Part shown: piece after piece, positions 40,145-46,559 of the stretch
How positions within the stretch are numbered: the stretch's first letter is position 1
Layout: every line of letters starts with the position of its first letter
Assembly (NCBI GenBank): GCA_018648225.1
Contig: JABGRQ010000104.1
Coordinates: forward strand, 1-46,559
DNA from: Chloroflexota bacterium
GTDB taxonomy: Bacteria > Chloroflexota > Anaerolineae > Anaerolineales > UBA11858
Length of the DNA stretch: 46,559 nt
Direction of reading: 5' to 3'
The notes under the pieces: model-generated
Told to the model about the DNA's origin: nothing
Database searches by the model: none
Seen by the model: only the letters and a program-made list of their open reading frames with translations
Made by a program: the position numbers and the translations under genes

Positions 40145-41578
40145 ATGAAACTCAAACTCACTTTCTTCCTCGCCCTGGTTCTCATTTTTTCAGTTGCGCT
40201 AATCGCTTGCCGTTCTAATCCAGAAACGATTGATAGCGAAACTTCGGCGGCTGTTACAGAGCCGTTGGAAAATGAAATTGTCGCTACAGAAACCATCGCA
40301 CAACCGACCATCGCACAGCCAACTCCGGAAGCCATCACTGAAGTCCCCGCGCCAATCTCGTTGCCAGATTTATCAGACGAGACGGTCACATTCTGGCATA
40401 TCTGGGGTAACGGTGCGCGCGGCGAAGCCATGACAGCCATCATAGATGAATTCAATGCTGCCAATCAATGGGGCATCACAGTTGAGTCGGTCGATATGGG
40501 CTTCTACCCGCAAATCGAAGACGCTATGTACACGGGTATGCAATCGGGCGAGTTGCCCGATGCCGTTATCGGATATGCTAATGCGCTGGCAAGTTGGCAT
40601 AATATGGGAATTATGGCCGACCTGAATGCTTATTTTATAGATGAGCTTGTCGGTTTTACCTCACAAGAGCAGGAAGATTTTTTTCCAGGCACTTTATCGG
40701 GGGCTATCAATCCCACCGGAGAACGGATTGGTTTACCGTTGAGCCAGTCGAGTTATGTTCTATTCTATAATCTGAGTTGGGCGCAAGCATTGGGTTTCGA
40801 CCAGCCGCCGCAAAATACCCAGGAGCTGCGCCAGCAGGCTTGTGCCGCCGCGGCAGCCACCGCGGGCGACACGGGTGGCATGGTCTTATATTCTGGCGCT
40901 TCGTATGTTATGCCCTGGATTTATGCTTTCGGCGATGATGGCCTCACCGAAGATGGCCTGGACTATGATTTCACAACCACCACGCTCCATGAGGTAGCCC
41001 AATTCTGGAAAACTTTATGGGATGAAGATTGCGCCTTTGCCACCGAGACTTACCCCAACCCGGAGTTTGCCACCCGGCAAGCCCTTTTTGTGATGAGTTC
41101 ATCCGCCGGATTGCCGCATCAGACAGAGGCAATGGTTGCCGCCGGGAGTCCTGATGTGTGGACGGTGCTGCCTTTCCTGGGACCGGATGGTACGCGGGCT
41201 GTCAACGCGGCCAGCCAATACGCTGCGGTGGTGAATAACACACCGGAGCGGTCGCTGGCGGCTTGGCTCTTTTTGCGTTACTTCACCACGCCCGAAGTTC
41301 AGGCACGCTGGGTCGCCGCGGGAGATTATTACCCGGTACGCATGAGCGCCGTCGATTTGCTCAAGAGCTACGCCAAGGAACATCCCCAATGGCTCACCGG
41401 TTTGGAACTGCTTGATTACGGACATGCCGAGCCTGCCATGCCCTCCTGGGGAGCCGTGCGCAGCGCCGTTCAAGATGCTTTTGACGCCATCCTCACAGGC
41501 GCTCCCGAAGAAATTCCGGTGCATTTGATCCAACTCAATGATCTGGCGACGGAAATTAAAGCACAAGCCGGGCCATAA
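40145..41578 (+). CDS. Sugar ABC transporter substrate-binding lipoprotein (second paralog)
   Basis: The 477-residue protein is a clear paralog of the preceding one, aligning along its full length: [75 protein letters not shown] and [13 protein letters not shown]. Lipobox IAC gives C22, and the linker is Thr/Glu-rich (about 30-75). It lacks the Asp-rich segment DDDPDNDG of the first copy, having [10 protein letters not shown] instead. The start ATG at 40145 is chosen because it begins the signal peptide; the frame opens 13 codons earlier. Two paralogs with separate promoters suggest different ligands or conditions for the same permease pair. Confidence 0.92.
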   Translation: MKLKLTFFLALVLIFSVALIACRSNPETIDSETSAAVTEPLENEIVATETIAQPTIAQPTPEAITEVPAPISLPDLSDETVTFWHIWGNGARGEAMTAIIDEFNAANQWGITVESVDMGFYPQIEDAMYTGMQSGELPDAVIGYANALASWHNMGIMADLNAYFIDELVGFTSQEQEDFFPGTLSGAINPTGERIGLPLSQSSYVLFYNLSWAQALGFDQPPQNTQELRQQACAAAAATAGDTGGMVLYSGASYVMPWIYAFGDDGLTEDGLDYDFTTTTLHEVAQFWKTLWDEDCAFATETYPNPEFATRQALFVMSSSAGLPHQTEAMVAAGSPDVWTVLPFLGPDGTRAVNAASQYAAVVNNTPERSLAAWLFLRYFTTPEVQARWVAAGDYYPVRMSAVDLLKSYAKEHPQWLTGLELLDYGHAEPAMPSWGAVRSAVQDAFDAILTGAPEEIPVHLIQLNDLATEIKAQAGP

Positions 41579-41585
41579 TCCCCCC

Positions 41586-42026
41586 ATGCCCTTTCCTCAC
41601 GTTACGATCTACACCGACGGCGCTTGTTCTGGTAATCCTGGCCCTGGGGGCTGGGGCGTGTTGCTGCGTTTTGGCAGTCGTGAAAAAGAACTCAGCGGCG
41701 GCGCTGGTGACACCACCAACAATCGCATGGAACTGACCGCTGCACTCGAAGCCTTACGCGCGCTCACCAAACCCTGTCAGATTGATTTTTATACCGATTC
41801 GGAATATCTCAAAAATGGCATTACCCGCTGGCTGGCTGGCTGGAAACGCAAGGGGTGGAAAACCAGCGCAAAAAAACCGGTCAAAAACCAGGATTTATGG
41901 CAGGCGCTCGATGAAGCCGTGCAGGGTCACCAAATTAGCTGGCATTGGGTGCGCGGGCATGCTGGTCAGCGTGAAAATGAGCGCGTCGACCAATTGGCGC
42001 GCAATGCAATCGGATCGCAAAAATGA
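41586..42026 (+). CDS. rnhA: Ribonuclease HI
   Basis: RNase HI cuts the RNA strand of RNA-DNA hybrids. The 146-residue protein has all catalytic acids: D11 in [18 protein letters not shown]49 in [14 protein letters not shown]71 in [12 protein letters not shown] and D135 in [13 protein letters not shown], plus H125 in [10 protein letters not shown]. The basic handle region is present ([20 protein letters not shown]). The ATG at 41586 lies seven bases after the stop of the binding-protein gene; CATAAT overlaps that stop six bases before the ATG and could be a leaderless-type -10, but this is weak. Confidence 0.96.
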   Translation: MPFPHVTIYTDGACSGNPGPGGWGVLLRFGSREKELSGGAGDTTNNRMELTAALEALRALTKPCQIDFYTDSEYLKNGITRWLAGWKRKGWKTSAKKPVKNQDLWQALDEAVQGHQISWHWVRGHAGQRENERVDQLARNAIGSQK

Positions 42027-42053
42027 AATTTTTATACGAAAAACAAACCGAAC

Positions 42054-43526
42054 ATGTCTCGCCGATATTTAGATAGCCTCACCACGCGCCTGATGCTGAC
42101 ATTTGTGCTTGTTATGCTCGCAACGCTGGTTGCAGCAGGTGGCCTGGCATACTGGTTCTTGCGTACCCAACTCAAAAACGAAACCTGGCGCGAAGTTGCC
42201 GCGCAAATCGGCTATCTCATCATCACCCGGCCAAGCCCGGTGATCGCGTTGATCGGGGGGGCAATTCTGGTTGTGCTGGCGGGTTCGGTTTTGGGTGGGT
42301 TCACCGCCAGCCGTCTGACCCAACCACTCAGCCGCCTGAACGAAGCTGCCCTCGATATTAGCTCTGGTAACCTCGAAAAACCAGTGCCTATTCCCGAAAG
42401 TCCCTATGAAATTTCAGCACTGGCAACCGCCTTTGAAGTCAGCCGCCGCAATATGCGCCAGGCTATCGAAGACCTTTCACGCGCCAAAGCCTGGGCCGAA
42501 ACCCTCATCCAATCGGTGGTGGAGGGCATTGTCACCATTGACGAACAGGGGCGCATCACCTCGTTTAGCGATGGAGCCGAGCAAATCACCGCCTGGCAGC
42601 GCAGCGAAGTTTTGGCACAATCGATTGATGAAATTTTTAAACTGCCCGGCAGCGGCACATTCACCCGGCAAATTTCCGCTGTGGGGGTAATGCACCAGGT
42701 TGGCATTCTCAATCGCTACGGGCAAGAGATTACTTTGGCTGTCACAGGTGCGCGCATGCGCTCACCTGAATCTGCCGAAACGCAAACCGCTCTGGTGCTA
42801 CGCAATATCACCGATGAAGAAGCTGCCCAACAACTGCGTTCCTATTTTCTGGCAAATATTTCGCATGAATTCCGCACACCACTGGCCGCGCTAAACGCCT
42901 CGGTAGAATTGCTGCTCGAAGAGCTTCACGATCTCTCGCGTGACGAAATCACTGAATTGCTGGAATCGGTGCATTACAGCCTGATAGCCTTGCAAACCCT
43001 GATCGACAATCTATTGGAGAGTACCAGCATCGAGGCTGGGCAATTCCGCATTCACAGCCGACCCACACAGGTTAAGTCCGTCATCGGCGAAGCCGTCCGT
43101 GTGATGAAACCCCTCCTCGAACGGCGCGATCAGGCGCTTCGGTTGCAACAGCCCGATCACATCCCCACTATAAAAGCGGATCCCACTCGCCTCACGCAAG
43201 TATTGGTCAACCTGCTTTCCAACGCCAGTAAATACAGCTCGATGGGCGATCAAATTGCGCTGCGTGTTGAACTGCCCGCGGCCAATATGTTGCGCATCAG
43301 CGTAGCCGATCAAGGGCCGGGTGTTCCAACTGGAGATCAGGGAAACTTGTTCCGCCGATTTGTGCGCCTGGATGAGCGCGGCAAAGCCCAATATGGCGTG
43401 GGGCTGGGGTTATCGGTTGTGAAGGCCATCGTGGAAGAGCACGGCGGTTACGTGGGCCTGGATGAACGCGGGGGCGGCGGGTCGATATTCTGGTTTGAAA
43501 TTCCGATGGATGGAGAGTTGCTATGA
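42054..43526 (+). CDS. PAS-containing sensor histidine kinase
   Basis: The 490-residue kinase has two membrane helices (about 12-36 and 63-83) with only about 26 residues between them, so it has almost no external sensor. A HAMP domain follows ([20 protein letters not shown]), a PAS domain (about 145-255, [20 protein letters not shown]), the HisKA box [18 protein letters not shown] with H271, and the ATPase lobe with [17 protein letters not shown] and [18 protein letters not shown]. The likely signal is intracellular or membrane-borne, sensed by PAS. The stop overlaps the start of the regulator gene as ATGA, so the order here is kinase then regulator, opposite to the pair at 15.5 kb. Confidence 0.95.
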   Translation: MSRRYLDSLTTRLMLTFVLVMLATLVAAGGLAYWFLRTQLKNETWREVAAQIGYLIITRPSPVIALIGGAILVVLAGSVLGGFTASRLTQPLSRLNEAALDISSGNLEKPVPIPESPYEISALATAFEVSRRNMRQAIEDLSRAKAWAETLIQSVVEGIVTIDEQGRITSFSDGAEQITAWQRSEVLAQSIDEIFKLPGSGTFTRQISAVGVMHQVGILNRYGQEITLAVTGARMRSPESAETQTALVLRNITDEEAAQQLRSYFLANISHEFRTPLAALNASVELLLEELHDLSRDEITELLESVHYSLIALQTLIDNLLESTSIEAGQFRIHSRPTQVKSVIGEAVRVMKPLLERRDQALRLQQPDHIPTIKADPTRLTQVLVNLLSNASKYSSMGDQIALRVELPAANMLRISVADQGPGVPTGDQGNLFRRFVRLDERGKAQYGVGLGLSVVKAIVEEHGGYVGLDERGGGGSIFWFEIPMDGELL

Positions 43527-44203
43527 AGGCTCTGGTTGTGGATGATGATTTGGCGCTGGCCGATGTGGTTTCGTTTACGCTGCGGCGCGGGGGGTATGAG
43601 GTGGTCGCAGCGCATGATGGTTTGACCGCCCTCGAACGCTGGGAGAGCGAATCGCCCGATATCATTGTTCTGGACCTGAACCTGCCCAAGCTCGATGGCT
43701 GGGAAGTTTGCCGCCGCATACGCTTACAAGACAACACCCCCATCATCATGCTCACCGTGCGCGGCGGTGAAGACGATATTGTGCAAGGCCTCAAACTGGG
43801 CGCCGATGATTATATTGTCAAACCGTTTAGCCCGCGGCAATTGCTGGCGCGTGTCGAGGCGGTGTTGCGCCGGTCGAGCATCGCGGCGCTCACCCCAGGG
43901 CCATTATCGGCTGGCAGTCTCACATTGGATATATCTCGCCATCAAATCACCCGCGATGATGAACTGCTCGCCAAACTTACCCCACTGGAAAACCGCCTGC
44001 TCGAAGTGCTGATGATAAACCAGGGTCAGGTGCTCACAGCCGAATCTCTAATTGATCACGTTTGGGGGCCAGGCATGGCCGATAAAGCCATGCTGAAACA
44101 ATTGATCTACCGTTTGCGCAACAAAATCGAGTTTGATTCTTCTGCACCGCGCTGCCTGGAAACGGTGCCAGGCGTGGGATATTCGCTGACAGAGCATTGC
44201 TAG
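43523..44203 (+). CDS. OmpR/PhoB-family response regulator
   Basis: The 226-residue regulator has a receiver domain with DDD at 7-9, phosphoacceptor D51 in [15 protein letters not shown], the switch threonine in [12 protein letters not shown] and the lysine in [12 protein letters not shown]. The winged helix follows ([48 protein letters not shown]). It is translated with the kinase through the four-base overlap. The pentapeptide-repeat and NuoCD-like genes, which start 158 bases downstream, may be targets; this is a guess from position. Confidence 0.95.
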   Translation: MKALVVDDDLALADVVSFTLRRGGYEVVAAHDGLTALERWESESPDIIVLDLNLPKLDGWEVCRRIRLQDNTPIIMLTVRGGEDDIVQGLKLGADDYIVKPFSPRQLLARVEAVLRRSSIAALTPGPLSAGSLTLDISRHQITRDDELLAKLTPLENRLLEVLMINQGQVLTAESLIDHVWGPGMADKAMLKQLIYRLRNKIEFDSSAPRCLETVPGVGYSLTEHC

Positions 44204-44263
44204 GGGCGTTTTCTGTTACCACTTTGTGACCAGTGCGCGACCGGACTTGTTACTTATTTCACA

Positions 44264-44269
44264 TATACT
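44264..44269 (+). promoter_or_regulatory. -10 element before the pentapeptide-repeat gene
   Basis: TATACT lies about 92 bases before the ATG at 44362. The leader includes a small GCGAA-TAC-TTCGC hairpin and ends with CAGGAG. A -35 is not clear, which would fit a regulated promoter. Confidence 0.4.
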
Positions 44270-44361
44270 CCTATTAAGGCTGGCTCAGGCCGCCCTTTCC
44301 AATAAATATTGGCGAATACTTCGCTAAGTGATTTTTTGAAGTAGCTGCTACAGGAGTAAAT

Positions 44362-44910
44362 ATGAATACAAAGTTGGATATTCTCAATCGGGTACGCAGT
44401 CTGGATAATAAAACGGTATTGCTGGCTATCGAAGAACTCCGCGCCCGCGGCTTGTTAGCCGATGGCGCGCTGAGTGGCGCTACCCTGTGCTATGCGCAAC
44501 TGCAAGATGCCGATTTGATGAGCGCAGATTTATGTTCGGTAGATTTTCATCAGGCTCATTTGGAGTATGCCAATTTAAGCGGGGTAAATTTACACCAGGC
44601 GAAGTTGACACGCACCAACCTGCATGGCGCCAACCTCGATCAGGCCAATTTGAGTGAGGCAGATTTCTATAAGACAAATTTGCGGCGAGTTCGCAATCTC
44701 ACCGATAAACAATTGGCGAAGGCAAAACGCCTGTGGGGTTCCATTATGCCCGATGGCGAACCCTACGATGGGCGTTATCACCTCGGTGGCGATCTGGAAC
44801 TGGCGCAATGGGCTAATGTAGATATTTACGACCCGGAAGCAATGGCGAAATTCTACGGTGTTTCGGTAGAAACCTATCAAGCTCACAACCCATCTATTGA
44901 AGTAGCCTAA
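44362..44910 (+). CDS. Pentapeptide-repeat protein
   Basis: The 182-residue protein has a short helical N-terminus (DNKTVLLAIEELRARGLLAD) and then about 13 A(D/N)LXX repeats (about 35-112; for example GALSGATLCYAQLQDADLMS and GANLDQANLSEADFYKTNL), which would form a right-handed quadrilateral helix. A C-terminal region of about 70 residues follows (LTDKQLAKAKRLWGSIMPDG, GGDLELAQWANVDIYDPEAM). The repeat block is too short for a Qnr/MfpA-like DNA mimic dimer, and no such role is implied. The NuoCD-like gene begins nine bases after the stop, so the two are probably one operon. Confidence 0.9.
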   Translation: MNTKLDILNRVRSLDNKTVLLAIEELRARGLLADGALSGATLCYAQLQDADLMSADLCSVDFHQAHLEYANLSGVNLHQAKLTRTNLHGANLDQANLSEADFYKTNLRRVRNLTDKQLAKAKRLWGSIMPDGEPYDGRYHLGGDLELAQWANVDIYDPEAMAKFYGVSVETYQAHNPSIEVA

Positions 44911-44919
44911 GGTTATTTT

Positions 44920-46416
44920 GTGGATAAAACGAACGCAATACTCAAATTAGCCCGCGATATCGCCACTGCCTGGGATTGGACCGCGGAGTTTGAACAGCCC
45001 GCCACAAATCGTCTGGATATCTATCTTCCCTCGGTTGAGCAAGTTGTCAATGTGGCCGCGGGTTTCGTTGTAAAGCAATTAGGGTATTTGACCGCCATCA
45101 CCGGGCTGAGTTGCGCCCATGAGAATCAGGCTCCAGAGGCGCTTTACCATTTTTGCCGCGACAATGCCATTATCACCCTGCGAGCGCAGATTTCCCCCCC
45201 GCTAAACGGCCTGCCCTCCCTCGGTCAGATGATCCCTAACGCCAAAAATCTGGAGCGACACCTGCATCAGATGTGCGCTGCCAGCGCGGAAAATCCCTGG
45301 CGCTATTATTTCCCCATAGATGAATTTCACCTGGAATTGAAAACTGAAAATGAAAAAATTACCGCTTTTACTTTGGCTGCTGATGCTGCGCCCGTCGCCA
45401 ATCCATCGCTCGACTGGCAACAGACGCTGGCGATTCTAACCCAAATTTATCAGGCCAGTCCGCAAGCGCATCGTTTGGCTTATTGTTTAGGGCTGGAGCA
45501 ACTTGCCGAGGTGGACGCTCCGCCGCGTGCGCAGGCATTGCGACTTGTGCTGGCAGAATTGGAGCGCATTGCCGAAACGATCCAGATGTTGGGCGAGATA
45601 GAGAAAACCGCGGGATTCGCCCCCTTGGCTGTGACACAGCCCGAGGGTGCAGCCCCTTTTTTGCACTGGATCAACCAGATGGGCAGCACGCAGGCCATCA
45701 TTCCCGGCGGTGTCATTGCAGAGCTTTCTGTCTCTCAAGCCGACGATATTTTAGCCGCCCTCCATACGCTGGATACACAATTACGCCGCGCGCTCGATCA
45801 AATTACCAACGACTCCCAATATCAACAGCGTTTACAGGGCAAAAATAAACGCTCGGCACGCCAAACCGATTTGATGGGCGTAACCGGCCCCCTGGCGCGG
45901 GCTGCCGGTGTGCCGCGCGATCTGCGCGGGGATGCCCCCTATGCAGGTTACCTGAATTATTCAGCAAATCTCGTATTGGAAAGCACCGGTGATCTTTTTG
46001 CCGGATTGATGGTGCAGTTGGTTGAATTGGGCGAGAGTATTCAACTCATCCGTCAGGTGCTGCATAACCTGCCCGCAGGCAGCCTTGCCGCGCAAATGCC
46101 TGCGACTATTCCGGCTGGCGAAGCGATCAGCAGGGTCGAAGCGCCGCAGGGCGAATTATTCTATTTCCTTAAAAGTGATGGCAGCGCCACCCCCCAGAAA
46201 GTTTCAGTTTACACTCCAACCGCCTGTAATTTTAATAGCGTGCTCAAATTCGCTGTGGATGCTCCCCTGAGTGATTTGCCGTTGGTGATGTCCGGATGCC
46301 TGCCTGCATCTATTTTGAAAAATCTATCCCTGCATATTCAGAGCTTGGCAAACGACCATGATGAAATTACCCGCTGGGAGCAATTATTGGCCTATTGCTC
46401 GCCAGATGTTGTTTAG
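44920..46416 (+). CDS. NuoC/NuoD (HycE-like) fusion protein with lost metal-ligand motifs
   Basis: The 498-residue protein (GTG start) aligns by eye with the hydrogenase-3/4 large subunit or NuoCD. The NuoC-like N-terminus has GYLTAITGLSCAHENQAPEA and SLGQMIPNAKNLERHLHQM. The NuoD/HycE-like part has AHRLAYCLGLEQLAEVDAPP, RALQL-type helices (ALRLVLAELERIAETIQMLG), GVTGPLARAAGVPRDLRGDA and GEAISRVEAPQGELFYFLKS. The nickel- or quinone-site motifs are missing: RxCGxC is replaced by LTQIYQASPQAH, and the late DPCxxC by VMSGCLPASI. Residues around E-R-E/H-D of NuoC are also altered. It stands alone, without other hydrogenase or complex I genes. It is probably a non-catalytic homologue; its partner is unknown. 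Confidence 0.82.
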   Translation: MDKTNAILKLARDIATAWDWTAEFEQPATNRLDIYLPSVEQVVNVAAGFVVKQLGYLTAITGLSCAHENQAPEALYHFCRDNAIITLRAQISPPLNGLPSLGQMIPNAKNLERHLHQMCAASAENPWRYYFPIDEFHLELKTENEKITAFTLAADAAPVANPSLDWQQTLAILTQIYQASPQAHRLAYCLGLEQLAEVDAPPRAQALRLVLAELERIAETIQMLGEIEKTAGFAPLAVTQPEGAAPFLHWINQMGSTQAIIPGGVIAELSVSQADDILAALHTLDTQLRRALDQITNDSQYQQRLQGKNKRSARQTDLMGVTGPLARAAGVPRDLRGDAPYAGYLNYSANLVLESTGDLFAGLMVQLVELGESIQLIRQVLHNLPAGSLAAQMPATIPAGEAISRVEAPQGELFYFLKSDGSATPQKVSVYTPTACNFNSVLKFAVDAPLSDLPLVMSGCLPASILKNLSLHIQSLANDHDEITRWEQLLAYCSPDVV

Positions 46417-46454
46417 TATCTATCCGAAAAATATTTGATAGGCTTCATGGGCCT

Positions 46455-46552
46455 GTCATTCTGAGGAGCAAAGCGACGAAGAATCCCTAAAAATGGTTGC
46501 GAATAATCCACATAGTAGGGATTCTTCACCCCCTTCGGGGGTTCAGAATGAC
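46455..46552. repeat. Dispersed palindromic repeat (GTCATTCTGA...TCAGAATGAC family)
   Basis: Outer arms GTCATTCTGA and TCAGAATGAC, inner arms GAAGAATCCCTA and TAGGGATTCTTC, and a CCCCCTTCGGGGG hairpin form a nested structure. The final T-run could make it a terminator for the NuoCD-like gene. The element is related in style to 17847-17955. Confidence 0.7.
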
Positions 46553-46559
46553 ATTTTTT

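Noticed and set aside
44362-44910. Qnr/MfpA-type gyrase-protecting protein
   Set aside because: Only about 13 repeats with a large non-repeat C-terminus; the length and loops of those proteins are not matched.

Overview
The window looks like chromosomal DNA of a Chloroflexota bacterium, most likely class Anaerolineae. I base this on gene content and protein flavour: a histidine phosphatase–DUF3090–SCO1664 trio (a Chloroflexi/Actinobacteria signature from memory), many lipoprotein ABC substrate-binding proteins with Ala/Glu-rich linkers, a VanW protein, a CdaA/CdaR pair, a medium G+C content, and intergenic gaps full of degenerate palindromic repeats. No phage, insertion sequence, integrase or CRISPR array was found. 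Taxonomy is inference; there is no rRNA to confirm it.

Layout. 1-600: decayed left edge with remnants of a zinc alcohol dehydrogenase and a DUF3368 PIN protein. 0.7-9 kb: rarA, an M20 peptidase (reverse), the phosphatase/DUF3090/SCO1664 cassette, homoserine dehydrogenase, an alkaline-phosphatase-superfamily enzyme, an unknown protein and a GNAT. 9-17.7 kb: envelope and sensing block with VanW (reverse), a DUF1566 lipoprotein and an arylsulfotransferase-like secreted protein that share a C-terminal four-cysteine module, an MFS exporter and a response regulator/histidine kinase pair. 17.7-24.3 kb: repeat-rich gap, a consensus promoter behind an 8-bp tandem repeat, a structured leader, then a complete oligopeptide-type ABC operon whose binding protein appears circularly permuted. 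24.3-32.7 kb: housekeeping genes coaE (followed in frame by an acetyltransferase-like ORF), cdaA-cdaR (c-di-AMP), der, lepB, a YgiT-type zinc protein, tRNA-Glu, two GNATs and ychF. 32.8-35.6 kb: oligoendopeptidase F and a convergent winged-helix protein. 35.7-41.6 kb: sugar-type ABC importer with two permeases (the first carrying a large extra membrane insert) and two paralogous lipoprotein binding proteins, but no ATPase. 41.6-46.4 kb: rnhA, a second two-component system, a pentapeptide-repeat protein and a NuoC/NuoD (HycE-like) protein that has lost its metal-ligand cysteines.

How they fit. The peptide importer, oligoendopeptidase F and M20 peptidase suit a heterotroph using peptides; the second importer adds carbohydrate uptake, presumably with an ATPase encoded elsewhere. 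The most unusual items are the circularly permuted SBP_bac_5 protein, the conserved but functionally unknown kinase-like/phosphatase/zinc-ribbon trio, the degenerate hydrogenase/complex-I-like orphan, the oversized sugar permease, and the regulatory DNA (leaderless-type promoters, structured leaders, heptanucleotide repeats inside genes). All calls come from reading the sequence; no database search was run.
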